A stretch of DNA of 64,000 nucleotides from Haloarcula pelagica (GTDB lineage: Archaea > Halobacteriota > Halobacteria > Halobacteriales > Haloarculaceae): contig NZ_CP126161.1 in the NCBI RefSeq assembly GCF_030127105.1, positions 2,914,001 to 2,978,000 of the forward strand. Reading direction: 5' to 3'. The notes beneath the pieces were generated by a model. The model was given only the letters and a program-made list of their open reading frames with translations, did no database searches and was not told the DNA's origin. Position numbers and translations under genes: made by a program. Shown here piece after piece: positions 33,878-41,884 of this stretch. Each line of letters opens with the position of its first letter. Positions within the stretch are counted from its first letter, which is position 1.

Positions 33878-34291
33878 TTACACCAGCCCGAGCGCGTTCG
33901 CGAACCACGCGGCACCGACCGGGACCGGGAGCGCGGCGGCGACGACGGCCCACCGGTGGTACTCCATGAGGGTGGACTCGGTCAGCCCCAGCACCAGGCT
34001 CTCGGGGACGGTCACCGCCCAGACCAGCGAGAGGCCGACCATGAAAAGTCCGAGGACGATGCCCGCGCCGGCGGCGACGCTGGGGTCGGAACGCCCCTCC
34101 CGGCCGGCGGCGAAGACGATCACGCCGACGATCGCGAAGGTGGCCGGCACCAGCGGTGTCAGGGCGCCCGATCCGTAGTACGCGCCGACGGCACTCGTCG
34201 TCTCGACGAGCGCGTAGGGGATAGCGAGCGCGACGAGGTACAGCAGACACCCGACGATGCCCACGGCGGGCGCGACACGGAGGTCGTTCAT
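33878..34291 (-). CDS. Four-span membrane protein, haloarchaeal unknown
   Basis: A 137-residue protein with four hydrophobic segments: APAVGIVGCLLYLVALAIPYAL, LTPLVPATFAIVGVIVFAAG, SVAAGAGIVLGLFMVGLSLVWAV and RWAVVAAALPVPVGAAWFANALGLV. A minus-strand TTAAG at 34310-34320 is about 27 nt before the ATG at 34291, so it is a leaderless gene. No charged catalytic residues are apparent in the helices. The function is unknown. It is transcribed towards the SRP RNA gene, with a 64-nt gap. Confidence 0.7.
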   Translation of the reverse strand: MNDLRVAPAVGIVGCLLYLVALAIPYALVETTSAVGAYYGSGALTPLVPATFAIVGVIVFAAGREGRSDPSVAAGAGIVLGLFMVGLSLVWAVTVPESLVLGLTESTLMEYHRWAVVAAALPVPVGAAWFANALGLV

Positions 34292-34370
34292 ACCGGCGCT
34301 GGGGCTGGCGGCGTCTTAACACCGACGCTCGAACGAAACCGGCAAATGACCGCTCCCAGTATGGCGGTGT

Positions 34371-34655
34371 ATGGGACTGGGTTCGACCGCCAAGAAGATC
34401 CAGAAGGTCGCGGATATCGCCGAAGAACTCTACTCGAAGGTCAACGAGCTGAAGTCACAGCTTCAGGAGCTGCGCGGGACCGTCGAGGAGACCAACGATC
34501 GGGTCGACGAACTGGATCGTGAGTTGGCCGAACAACGGGCGCTCTTGGAGGCGGTCGCCGAAGAGCAAGGCATCGACGTTGCGACCGTCCAGACGGACGC
34601 GCTCATCGACGACGCCGAGGCGGCGACCGACACGGACGCCGACGACACCGCCTAG
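34371..34655 (+). CDS. Small coiled-coil protein (DUF5798-like)
   Basis: A 94-residue, mainly helical acidic protein: GLGSTAKKIQKVADIAEELYSKVNELKSQLQELRGTVEETNDRVDELDRELAEQ forms a long coiled coil with heptad-spaced hydrophobic residues, followed by a short EEQGIDV domain and an acidic tail. The opening GLGSTAKKIQKVADIAEELY matches the haloarchaeal family I know as DUF5798; its function is not established. It overlaps the convergent RecA-like gene by four bases. Confidence 0.7.
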   Translation: MGLGSTAKKIQKVADIAEELYSKVNELKSQLQELRGTVEETNDRVDELDRELAEQRALLEAVAEEQGIDVATVQTDALIDDAEAATDTDADDTA

Positions 34656-35287
34656 TCCGACGGTTCGGCCCGAGTCGGCGCGGTGTCGATCTCGACCGTC
34701 ATCGTCCCGTCGCTGTCGACCCGAACGGTGCCGTCGAACAACTGTCTGAGCGTGCTCATCGTCTCGCACCCGTGAGCGGTCGCTTCGATCGTGTAGAGCC
34801 CGATCGCGTTCGCGTTCTCGACGCGCGAGGTGAACACGTGCATGAATCGGAACACAGTCTGGAGGTTCGAGTAGAGCAACAGCGTCGTCAGCGAGTCCAC
34901 GACCACGCGGGTCCGGTCGATCCCCGCCTGCCGGTCGTAGGACTTGAGCATCTCGGAGAACTCGACCCCGATCTCGGTCATCTCGGTCGGCGACGTGACG
35001 TAGCTGATGCGCTCGCTTTCCTCGACGGGGCTGCCCAGATGCCTCGTCACCGCATCGATAACGCTCATCGGTGCCGTCTCGGGATCGACGAGCTGCCCGT
35101 ACTCGGTGAGCATCCGATCGGCGCTGTCCCGAGCTGTGACCAGAATACTACCGTCACCGTCTCTGGCACCGCTGGCGAGCGTCTCAAGCGCGAGCCGGCG
35201 CTTGCCCGTCAACGGTGGACCAGCGACGAGTAGATTCGTCCCGGGCGGCACTGTGACTTCTGACAACTGATCTCCGAGATCGTACAT
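34652..35287 (-). CDS. RecA/KaiC-superfamily ATPase-like protein
   Basis: A 211-residue P-loop protein: NLLVAGPPLTGKRRLALETLASG (Walker A variant GPPLTGKR) and the Walker B-like strand RTRVVVDSLTTLLLYSN. It belongs to the small haloarchaeal RAD55/KaiC-like family, sometimes fused to or found near taxis and gas-vesicle regulators. A Ser-Leu-Thr stretch after Walker B and the C-terminal beta strands TVRVDSDGTMTVEID are as expected. The ATP-dependent role (signal transduction or protein switching) is not predictable. Convergent with the coiled-coil gene (four-base overlap). Confidence 0.78.
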   Translation of the reverse strand: MYDLGDQLSEVTVPPGTNLLVAGPPLTGKRRLALETLASGARDGDGSILVTARDSADRMLTEYGQLVDPETAPMSVIDAVTRHLGSPVEESERISYVTSPTEMTEIGVEFSEMLKSYDRQAGIDRTRVVVDSLTTLLLYSNLQTVFRFMHVFTSRVENANAIGLYTIEATAHGCETMSTLRQLFDGTVRVDSDGTMTVEIDTAPTRAEPSD

Positions 35288-35417
35288 ATGACGCGTGGGT
35301 CGGCAACGATACCGGCGTTCCGGACGCTACCGACTGTGTGCCCATCTGTTCTCGAAGGCGACATTTATCGTTTGTGTGTCGGTCAGTTCGTCGCTGGCCG
35401 ACTGTACCGAACCGGTT

Positions 35418-35425
35418 GGTTTAAC
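35418..35425 (+). promoter_or_regulatory. Promoter of tRNA-Arg
   Basis: GGTTTAAC about 30 nt before the tRNA 5' end, the usual TATA position for a stable RNA gene in this group. Confidence 0.5.
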
Positions 35426-35453
35426 AGTGGGTCCGAGAATACATACTGGTACA

Positions 35454-35528
35454 GGGCGCTTAGCTCAGCCTGGACAGAGTGCTTGGCTTCGGACCAAACC
35501 GTCGGGGGTTCAAATCCCTCAGCGCCCG
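35454..35528 (+). tRNA. tRNA-Arg(TCG)
   Basis: Cloverleaf: acceptor GGGCGCT with AGCGCCC; D-stem GCTC/GAGT; anticodon stem CTTGG/CCAAA (first pair mismatched) with loop CTTCGGA, anticodon TCG (Arg, codon CGA); T-stem GGGGG/CCCTC with loop TTCAAAT. No intron and no encoded CCA. Its 3' end (35506-35529) is repeated exactly downstream, marking it as an integration target. Confidence 0.92.
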
Positions 35529-35529
35529 T
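35506..35529 (+). repeat. attachment-site-like repeat, copy 1 (tRNA 3' end)
   Basis: The 24-bp sequence starting GGGTTCAAATCCCTCAGC at the tRNA 3' end is repeated exactly at 35619-35642. Copies of a tRNA 3' end are the usual trace of site-specific integration by a tyrosine recombinase. Confidence 0.85.
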
Positions 35530-35573
35530 GTTCTGCCGCGAGCAAATTCGCGAGCGGCTGCCACGGTAATTGT

Positions 35574-35631
35574 GGGATTTGAATCACGCAAACGCGAACG
35601 GCAGTGAGCGTTTGCATCGGGTTCAAATCCC
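35574..35631. repeat. Nested inverted repeat at the second tRNA-end copy
   Basis: GGGATTTGAA (35574-35583) pairs with TTCAAATCCC (35622-35631), and inside it GCAAACGC (35588-35595) pairs with GCGTTTGC (35608-35615) around a 12-base loop. Together they form a two-stem hairpin abutting the second att-like copy. It may be a recombinase binding site or a remnant of duplicated tRNA sequence in inverted orientation. Confidence 0.7.
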
Positions 35632-35642
35632 TCAGCGCCCGT
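35619..35642 (+). repeat. attachment-site-like repeat, copy 2
   Basis: Exact 24-bp copy of the tRNA-Arg 3' end (GGGTTCAAATCCCTCAGC then GCCCGT), 113 bp after copy 1. The bases between the copies contain no gene, so this is either the end of a tiny cassette or the inner edge of a nested element. Confidence 0.85.
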
Positions 35643-35868
35643 ATCAGTTAATACGGCCAATTTTTCCGCTTAGAGCGCTTTTGATCACCAAATCTGGTTA
35701 CGACGTCAATTCCTTTCGTTCGAGAACCGAACGATTCCGAGCCGGGGCGGACCAGTCCGGCGATTCGCGTCCATCTACACGAGCGCACTTATACAAAATA
35801 TTCTGACATAGCCAATCATCAATTGACCCACAGGTCATCAAATGACGAGAGCAACTTTGTACAGCGGC

Positions 35869-36195
35869 CTAAACCCACCCACCGGGGACACTCTCGGTAA
35901 TCTCAGACGAGTCCGTATACGCCTGCTCAATTCTCCGCACAGCGGCGACTACGTCACCCGGTGCCGGGTCATCTATCTGGTCGTACAGTAGCAGTCCGTG
36001 ATCACCGCCGGCGACGAAGAAATCGTCGTCATTGGTGAAGACGACCCAATCGTGTGTTTCGGCATATGCGTCGATATCTGCATCCGGGGTATCGTGTTCG
36101 AGTCCATCATCAACGGTAGCGACCGTTATATTGTCTGCCTGCTCGAACGCGTCGACGTACTTCTGGGCCGAATTTTGATCGACTAGTATCCGCAT
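35869..36195 (-). CDS. PIN-like toxin-type protein (DUF5615)
   Basis: A 108-residue protein: MRILVDQNSAQKYVDAFEQADN at the start, VFTNDDDFF in the middle and GLLLYDQIDDP later, giving the conserved Asp residues of the DUF5615 / Mut7-C PIN-like fold. Such proteins are predicted RNases and pair with DUF433 proteins in toxin-antitoxin-like modules. Here it directly follows the DUF433 gene (stop and start adjacent). Its location within the tRNA-Arg repeat region suggests that it came with a mobile element. Confidence 0.8.
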   Translation of the reverse strand: MRILVDQNSAQKYVDAFEQADNITVATVDDGLEHDTPDADIDAYAETHDWVVFTNDDDFFVAGGDHGLLLYDQIDDPAPGDVVAAVRRIEQAYTDSSEITESVPGGWV

Positions 36196-36468
36196 CTATT
36201 CGGCGCGACTCTGGTCAGCGATGGACTGTTTCCGCGCCTCTTTCTGTGCACGGAGTGTCTCCATCAGTTCGGGATGGTCGTCGTAGTACTCCGTAGCGGC
36301 TTCGACCTGTGCGATATCGAGGTCCATCTGGTCGGCAGTCTCGTCGATAGACCAGCCGACTTCTCGCACCAACTCACCGACCTGCAGGACGCCGATCCGG
36401 GTTCCCTCCAGCCGAGGTTTTCCGTGGAGCACGTCGGGCGTCTTAACGATTTGGACCGTCGAACTCAC
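36196..36468 (-). CDS. DUF433 antitoxin-like protein
   Basis: A 90-residue protein with the DUF433 pattern: VKTPDVLHGKPRLEGTRIGVLQVGELVREVGWSIDETADQMDLDIAQVEAATEYYDDHPE. DUF433 is a homeodomain-like HTH domain and is usually the antitoxin or regulator of a PIN-like partner. First gene of the pair; the PIN-like gene starts immediately after its stop codon. It could bind its own promoter, for which the sequence upstream of 36468 offers an AT-rich segment. Confidence 0.8.
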   Translation of the reverse strand: MSSTVQIVKTPDVLHGKPRLEGTRIGVLQVGELVREVGWSIDETADQMDLDIAQVEAATEYYDDHPELMETLRAQKEARKQSIADQSRAE

Positions 36469-36827
36469 AGATAAGATTACGCCGCGTAGCGTACTAAGAG
36501 GTTGGGGTAGCCCTCCAGTCCGCTGAGTCCCGGCAATGATTGGCTAAAATAACAGATATTCTACTATTTTCAAACCTCCGAATTCGGCCGCCTCACGCCT
36601 CAAAGGAGGATCCGTTCACCAGCCGAACGAGCGCCCTCAGCGCCCGTAGCAATTTTCGCGGTTCAAACCGCCAGACAGCAACGGGTTGATTCTGATGATG
36701 AACGCGATGCCATTGCTTTCGTTCGAATTCGATAGTCTCCTCAGAGTGATAGAGTGAGAGGTGACTGTGGAACCGAAAATAACACTTGGGCGACACACAT
36801 AGATGTCTTGGCCGTTCTGGACGACGA
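36469..36827 (-). other. Low-GC intergenic region with third partial tRNA-end copy
   Basis: No gene seen. Holds a 14-bp partial copy of the tRNA-Arg 3' end (36634-36647), a promoter-like AT stretch for the DUF433 gene, and sequence with many in-frame stops on both strands. It may be a decayed end of an integrated element. Confidence 0.4.
36634..36647 (+). repeat. attachment-site-like repeat, partial copy 3
   Basis: CCCTCAGCGCCCGT, identical to the last 14 bases of the tRNA-Arg 3' repeat. It flanks the DUF433/PIN pair on the far side from copy 2, so the pair lies between att-like copies. Confidence 0.65.
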
Positions 36828-37478
36828 CTACAGGGCGGCGAAGCGTTCCTGAACTGGCGAGTCGGCAGTCTTCGAGTCCACTGTTTCGACGACAGCGACC
36901 TGTAGAGAGAACGCGAAGCCGGCGAACAGGAGGACGAATCCGACCGTCAAGAGCGCAGTAAGTAGGAGCAAGAGAACACTCAGTAGCCCCATCGAGAGTG
37001 CGGGTGTCGGATGGGAAACAAGCCATCCGATCCCGTACCGGAACGCGTCGACAGGGTCGGCGCCGCGTGCGAGTGCGACGTACGTCGGAATCAGCGCGAG
37101 CGCAAGATACAGGGCGATGTAGGCCGCAAGCAATGCAATCGCCTCCCCGAGCAGTGATTGCTGCTGGATAGCTGTCAGACCATACGTTCCGGCGACGACC
37201 GCGAACACGACCGGGAGACCGCTGAACAGCAAACTCGCAATTCCGCGTTCCCTGAGTACTGTAAAGACACGAGCTCGGTCGATTCGGTTCTGGTCGCTTC
37301 GGAGGTCCTGAATCGCGGCGTACATTCCGAGGGTAGCCGGGCCGATCGTTACGAGTGGGACGGATGCGACGAACCAGAGTACACTAAGGAGCGTCAACGT
37401 GAGCCAGTTCCGGTACACGAAACCGGGTACCCCAGCGAATGCCGTGCGGAACGCGGCCTGGTCGGTCACAGCCGTCAT
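36828..37478 (-). CDS. DUF624 (YesL-like) membrane protein
   Basis: A 216-residue protein with about six hydrophobic segments: NWLTLTLLSVLWFVASVPLVTIGPATLGMYAAIQ at the N-terminus is the typical DUF624 start, and later helices follow around EAIALLAAYIALYLALALIPTYVAL. YesL-type proteins accompany carbohydrate ABC transporters in Firmicutes, where they are thought to assist sugar uptake. The ATG at 37478 lies four bases after the stop of the MalG-type permease, so it is the last gene of the sugar operon. In haloarchaea this is an uncommon companion, consistent with horizontal acquisition. Confidence 0.75.
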   Translation of the reverse strand: MTAVTDQAAFRTAFAGVPGFVYRNWLTLTLLSVLWFVASVPLVTIGPATLGMYAAIQDLRSDQNRIDRARVFTVLRERGIASLLFSGLPVVFAVVAGTYGLTAIQQQSLLGEAIALLAAYIALYLALALIPTYVALARGADPVDAFRYGIGWLVSHPTPALSMGLLSVLLLLLTALLTVGFVLLFAGFAFSLQVAVVETVDSKTADSPVQERFAAL

Positions 37479-37482
37479 AGTA

Positions 37483-38352
37483 TCATCCCGTTCCAGCCTG
37501 CATCTGGACACTGGAGATGAGTTTGTCCTGGAACAGCAAGAAGACGATGAACAGGGGGAGCGACGCGATCGCCAGTGAGGTCATGATGAGATTCGGTGCG
37601 AGTGCGTTGACGTCTCTGAGGATGACGACACCGATGGGAAGCGTGTATAGCTGGTCGTTGTTCAGCACGATCAGCGGCCAGAGGAACTGGTTCCAGCTCC
37701 AGATGAACACGAACAGGCCGAGTGCGGTCAGGATCGGGGTCGACAGCGGGAGGATGATCTGTGCGTAGATGCGGAATTGAGAGAACCCGTCGAGACGTGC
37801 AGCTTCTTCCAGTTCCTCCGGAATGTCGCGGAAGAACTGCACGAGCAGGAACACGCCGAGCGGGCCGGCCGCGAACGGCAAGATGATCGCCCAGTAGGAG
37901 TTCAGGAGCCCGAGGTCGTTGATTACGGTGTACAGCGGGATGATGTTCACGTACCCGGGAATCATGAAACTCGCCATGATAATCCCGAGGACGAGACTCT
38001 GGCCGGGCCACTCTAGGCGGGTGATCGAGAAGGCGATCATCGAGTCGACGACCAACACGATGAACGTTGTGATGCTAGCGATCAGCAGTGTATTCCACGC
38101 CCAGCGGTAGATGATCGGCTCTCTGAACAGGAACCGCTCCCAGACCGCGAATGTCGTCTCCGGTGGAATCCAGAAGAACCCCCCGTCGGACATGACACTC
38201 AGTGGCGTCACCGAGAGCTCGAACATCCGGACGTAGGGGATGAAAAACACCGCTGCGAGGCCGTACATCACGAGGTAGAGCCCGAGACGGTACAGCGTAT
38301 CGCGGTCTGTGAGACGGCTGACCAGCGATTCGGAGCGGTCCGCGTTACTCAT
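37483..38352 (-). CDS. Carbohydrate ABC transporter permease (MalG-type)
   Basis: A 289-residue permease with six transmembrane segments. The EAA loop that contacts the ATPase is in EELEEAARLDGFSQFRIYAQIILPLSTPIL. The N-terminal TDRDTLYRLGLYLVMYGLAAVFFIPYV and the following MalG-like helices place it in the CUT1 family for oligosaccharides. It overlaps the MalF-type gene by eight bases. With the ATPase, the binding protein and the GH32 enzyme it should import a fructose-containing sugar; the substrate is inference. Confidence 0.9.
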   Translation of the reverse strand: MSNADRSESLVSRLTDRDTLYRLGLYLVMYGLAAVFFIPYVRMFELSVTPLSVMSDGGFFWIPPETTFAVWERFLFREPIIYRWAWNTLLIASITTFIVLVVDSMIAFSITRLEWPGQSLVLGIIMASFMIPGYVNIIPLYTVINDLGLLNSYWAIILPFAAGPLGVFLLVQFFRDIPEELEEAARLDGFSQFRIYAQIILPLSTPILTALGLFVFIWSWNQFLWPLIVLNNDQLYTLPIGVVILRDVNALAPNLIMTSLAIASLPLFIVFLLFQDKLISSVQMQAGTG

Positions 38353-39265
38353 TGTTCGTCCCCACGAGTACGTAGTTCAGTATCGATACGCCGACCAGGA
38401 TTGCGAGGAGTGTGTACCCCACGGCCGCTCCGAACCCGAGCTCCCGCGCTCTGAAGCCGAGTTCGTAGAGGTAGACGACGAGTGTCTCGGTCTCGCCGAC
38501 CGGACCACCGTCGGTCATCAGGAACGGTTGCCCGAACACTTGGAACTGGAAGATCGTCGAGGCGATGACGACGAACAGGAGCGCGTTCTTCATGTGTGGC
38601 AACGTGATGTCTCGGAACATCCGCCATGGGCCGGCACCGTCGAGGCGTGCTGCCTCGTACAGCCGCTCTGGCACGTTCTGTCGAGCGGCCAGCAGTACCG
38701 CGAAGTAGAACCCTGCCTGCCACCACACCGTCGTGATGACGATGGCCGGCATGGCCCAGAACTTCGAGTTCAGGGGCGAGCCCTCGAACAACCAGCCGAG
38801 GAAGTGCGTTCCGATACCGCTCTGGGCGAACATCTGTGACCAGACGATCGCCACAACGGACACGGTCAGGACGTACGGGCTGAAGTAGACGAACTGGAGG
38901 AGCCGGCTTCCTTTGAGTTCCTTGTTCAGACCGAGTGCGAGCACGAGGCTGACGACGACGATGAGCGGAACCGTCAGCGCCACGAACTCGAGCGTGTTCC
39001 ACAGGGCGTTCCAGAACGCCGGATCGTTCACGAGCCGAGCGTAGTTGTCCAGCCCGATGAACGTCGACTCTGAGGGGTTGAGGAAGTTCCACTCGAAGAG
39101 GCTCATGTAGAGCCCCTTCAACAGCGGGAACAGCAGGAACGCGGCGAACAGCACGAGATAGGGGATGGCGAAGACCAGCCCCATGATCGTCTCGCGCGTC
39201 GACCGCTCGAACATGCGCTCCCAGCGCGTGGATGTCTGACTACTCGTCAACGTGTTTGTGTCCAT
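38345..39265 (-). CDS. Sugar ABC transporter permease (MalF-type)
   Basis: A 306-residue permease: LVFAIPYLVLFAAFLLFPLLKGLYMSLFEWNFLNPS at the N-terminus and the EAA loop ERLYEAARLDGAGPWRMFRDITLPHMKNALLFVV near the middle. Six predicted helices, CUT1 type. It starts two bases after the stop of the substrate-binding protein gene and overlaps the MalG-type gene by eight bases, so it is translationally coupled on both sides. It forms the heterodimeric channel with the MalG-type permease. Confidence 0.9.
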   Translation of the reverse strand: MDTNTLTSSQTSTRWERMFERSTRETIMGLVFAIPYLVLFAAFLLFPLLKGLYMSLFEWNFLNPSESTFIGLDNYARLVNDPAFWNALWNTLEFVALTVPLIVVVSLVLALGLNKELKGSRLLQFVYFSPYVLTVSVVAIVWSQMFAQSGIGTHFLGWLFEGSPLNSKFWAMPAIVITTVWWQAGFYFAVLLAARQNVPERLYEAARLDGAGPWRMFRDITLPHMKNALLFVVIASTIFQFQVFGQPFLMTDGGPVGETETLVVYLYELGFRARELGFGAAVGYTLLAILVGVSILNYVLVGTNNE

Positions 39266-39267
39266 AA

Positions 39268-40641
39268 TTATGCACTGTCGAGGGCGTTCTGTAGTTCACT
39301 CGCACTGGCTTCCACGCCAGCGGCGACGTCGGTGTTTTGCAGGTACATGTCGAGGAAGGGGCCCCAGAACCGGGAGCTGTTGATGTCGACAGGCGTCTGT
39401 GGCTGGTACTGGACCTGCCCGTCCGAGACCATGTCGTGCATCGTAGAGATCGTGCCGACCTCGTCCCACAGGGTGGAACTCTGTACTGCGCTGGAAGTCG
39501 CGACAGACTTGGCCGAGGGGAGGTGGCCACCGGCAGACGCCCATTCGGGGTTGTTCTGCGTGACGTACTCGGCGAACTCCACAGCCGCCTGCTTTTCGGC
39601 CTCGGTGTGGTTGTCGTTCTTCGGGAAAAACAGCGAGTTGGACTCACACCACGCGACGTCTTCACCGTCGCCGGGGAACATGAACGGTTTTTCGAAGCTG
39701 AACGAGAGGTCCTCCATGAGTTCGCCCTCCTCGTTCTTGAAGTTGTTAACTGACCACGTTCCAGCGATGAACATTCCGAGCTTATCGCCGATGAAGTTCT
39801 CTACACGCGCAGAATCACTCTGGAACGTCGACGAGTCCCATCCGAAGTCTCCGGTGATGTCCGCCATCAACTCGGCAGTCTGCATCCCTGTCTCGTCGTT
39901 GTACGAGACCTCCAAATTACCCGGCTCACCAGACAGGACCGTTCCACCAGCCTGACTGAGTGCGCTGGTATACGCACGGAACGCTTCCTGTCCGGATTTC
40001 CAGTTGAGGAAGGAGAACGCGTTCGCATCTGTCTCACTGACGATCGTATCGCAGGCGTTGGAGAACGAGTCCCAGTCGGTAAAGTCCGGGTCGACACCGG
40101 CCGAGTCGAGCACGTCGTTGTTGGTGTAGACTGCCTTCCCGTGGATGTCGATCGGCATCGCGTAGGTGGAGTCGTCGACCTGGAGACTGTTCCAGGCGAC
40201 GTCGAAGTACTCGTTTTTCGCACCGTCAGAGAGGTAGTCGTCGATGGGGTAGGTCACTGGTTCCAAGTGGCGTCCGTAGGACCCGAAGAAGGTCATGACG
40301 TGGGGAGAACTGTTCGCGTTGACGCCCGTGAACACCTTGTTCAGGAACTCGCCGAACGGAACTCCCTGTGCGTTGACCTGGATCCCGTTATCCTGCTGAT
40401 TGAACTCGTCGATGAGCGAGGTCATAACCTCGCGCTCTTTCGCGCCGAAGTAGTACCAGAAGGTGATTTCGACGTCGCCGCTGTTCGAACTCCCACCCGA
40501 ACTGCCACTGGAGGTGCTCCCGGTCAGACCGCCACACCCAGCGACGCCCGCTGTGAGTGCTGCACCGGCTGCGCTCAGAACCTGCCGCCGATCGATTGTC
40601 GAACTGTGCCGCCCGCCGTCCGTGCTGTCATGCCGTGACAT
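39268..40641 (-). CDS. Sugar ABC transporter substrate-binding lipoprotein (Tat)
   Basis: A 457-residue exported protein. The signal has twin arginines and a lipobox (TIDRRQVLSAAGAALTAGVAGC), then a Ser/Gly-rich linker. The mature part starts VEITFWYYFGAKEREVMTSLIDEFN, the usual opening of CUT1 oligosaccharide-binding proteins, and includes many aromatic residues for sugar stacking. An AT-rich promoter lies at about 40660-40672, so it can be transcribed independently of the upstream ATPase gene. The likely ligand is a fructan or sucrose-type sugar judging from the GH32 gene; this is inference. Confidence 0.9.
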   Translation of the reverse strand: MSRHDSTDGGRHSSTIDRRQVLSAAGAALTAGVAGCGGLTGSTSSGSSGGSSNSGDVEITFWYYFGAKEREVMTSLIDEFNQQDNGIQVNAQGVPFGEFLNKVFTGVNANSSPHVMTFFGSYGRHLEPVTYPIDDYLSDGAKNEYFDVAWNSLQVDDSTYAMPIDIHGKAVYTNNDVLDSAGVDPDFTDWDSFSNACDTIVSETDANAFSFLNWKSGQEAFRAYTSALSQAGGTVLSGEPGNLEVSYNDETGMQTAELMADITGDFGWDSSTFQSDSARVENFIGDKLGMFIAGTWSVNNFKNEEGELMEDLSFSFEKPFMFPGDGEDVAWCESNSLFFPKNDNHTEAEKQAAVEFAEYVTQNNPEWASAGGHLPSAKSVATSSAVQSSTLWDEVGTISTMHDMVSDGQVQYQPQTPVDINSSRFWGPFLDMYLQNTDVAAGVEASASELQNALDSA

Positions 40642-40659
40642 GATTATCTAGATTAACCA

Positions 40660-40672
40660 CTATAGTTATTAA
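40660..40672 (-). promoter_or_regulatory. Promoter of the sugar-binding protein gene
   Basis: TATTAATAACT-type AT-rich element on the minus strand about 27 nt before the ATG at 40641. Separate promoters for abundant binding proteins are common. Confidence 0.55.
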
Positions 40673-40683
40673 TCTTACTGTAT

Positions 40684-41823
40684 CTACGCTGTTGCCGACG
40701 AATCGCTCGAATCAGTCGGGACTGGCGTCTCTACGACCAGGTTCTCGCCGGTCGATCCATCGAAGACGTGCACGTGTTCGGGTGGGAAGGTGAACTCGAT
40801 CCGCTCACCCTCTTCGAACCGCGTGTTCCCGTCGACCCGGACTGTCCACTCGGCGTCTCCTTTCGAGAGGTAGAGATAGTTGTCGCTCCCCTCGTGTTCG
40901 AGTACGTCCAGCCTTGCGCTGATTGGATCGTCACTCGCCGGATCGACCTGGATGTGTTCCGGTCGGATGCCGAGGACGAGGTCGTCGGTGGTACTGCCGC
41001 TCCGAACTGCCTCTGCGAGTTGTGGCTCGAGCTCGTACTCGAACTCATCTCCGTAGAGGACACCGTTTTCGAGGCGAGTCTCGAAGAAATTCATCGACGG
41101 CGACCCGATGAAGTCCGCAACGAACTTGTTGGCAGGTTCTGCGTAGACCTCTGCCGGTGTTCCGAGTTGCTGGATCGTCCCATCGGAGAGGATCACGATC
41201 CGATCCGACATCGTCATCGCTTCGGTCTGGTCGTGCGTGACGTACACCGACGTGGTCTCGAGTTCCTCCTGGATCCGCTGGAGTTCAGTCCGCATGTGGA
41301 GGCGGAGCTTTGCGTCGAGGTTGCTCAGTGGTTCGTCGAACAGGAACACTTCGGGCTTGCGTACGATCGCACGCCCCGTCGCCACGCGCTGCTGCTGCCC
41401 TCCGGAAAGGTTGTTCGGCTTCTTGTCGAGCAAGTCGCCGATACCCATCATCTCGGCCGTCTCCTCGACGCGGCGTTGGATCTCCTCACTGTCGAGGTCC
41501 GTGGTCAGTTTCAGCCCGTAGGACATGTTCTGCCGGACGCTCATGTGCGGATACAGCGCGTAGTTCTGGAAGACCATCGCCACACCACGGTTCTGTGGAG
41601 CGATGTTGTTGACGACCGTCTCCCCGATCCTGATCTCGCCGCCCGAGATGTCTTCGAGCCCTGCGATCATCCGCAGCAGCGTGGACTTCCCGGAGCCCGA
41701 TGGCCCAACGATGGTGAGAAATTCCCCGTCTCGGATGCCGAGGCTTACGTTTTCGACGGCTGTGATCGTGCCGGCGTCGGAGTCATACTCCTTACGTACA
41801 TTGTCTATCGTGATACGACTCAT
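40684..41823 (-). CDS. Sugar ABC transporter ATP-binding protein (MsmK/UgpC type)
   Basis: A 379-residue ATPase. Walker A GPSGSGKST at about residue 40, signature LSGGQQQRVATGRAIV, Walker B VFLFDEPLSNLDAKL, and H-loop VYVTHDQTEAM. The C-terminal TOBE-type domain (residues about 240-360) fits the MalK/UgpC class that energises CUT1 importers, and its regulatory region could bind a control protein. It lies between the GH32 and binding-protein genes, all on the same strand. Its ATG at 41823 is 61 nt after the GH32 stop. Confidence 0.93.
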   Translation of the reverse strand: MSRITIDNVRKEYDSDAGTITAVENVSLGIRDGEFLTIVGPSGSGKSTLLRMIAGLEDISGGEIRIGETVVNNIAPQNRGVAMVFQNYALYPHMSVRQNMSYGLKLTTDLDSEEIQRRVEETAEMMGIGDLLDKKPNNLSGGQQQRVATGRAIVRKPEVFLFDEPLSNLDAKLRLHMRTELQRIQEELETTSVYVTHDQTEAMTMSDRIVILSDGTIQQLGTPAEVYAEPANKFVADFIGSPSMNFFETRLENGVLYGDEFEYELEPQLAEAVRSGSTTDDLVLGIRPEHIQVDPASDDPISARLDVLEHEGSDNYLYLSKGDAEWTVRVDGNTRFEEGERIEFTFPPEHVHVFDGSTGENLVVETPVPTDSSDSSATA

Positions 41824-41884
41824 CCTGCCAATCCCTCTCTCTCCCTACCACTTCAACTTTTCCCAATGAAAGTGGAGAATATTT

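Larger units (their letters stand above)
35529..35868 (+). other. Gene-free att region downstream of tRNA-Arg
   Basis: Contains the second att-like copy, the nested hairpin, a small CGCGA/TCGCG hairpin at about 35536-35551, and then a stretch of visibly lower GC. I see no convincing CDS and no integrase gene. The PIN-like gene of the TA-like pair ends at 35869. Confidence 0.5.

Noticed and set aside
33442..34178. Several overlapping frames across the 7S RNA region
   Set aside because: The region is explained by the SRP RNA; the frames have no protein-like hydrophobic pattern and contradict each other.
35460..35660. Minus-strand frame with RDSNP and GFEP motifs
   Set aside because: Peptides of this kind arise from antisense translation of tRNA 3' ends and their duplicates; not a gene.
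36593..37026. Minus-strand frames in the DUF624 / att region
   Set aside because: They overlap the partial att copy and the start of DUF624 in another frame; composition (Ser/Arg/Asn mix) is not protein-like.
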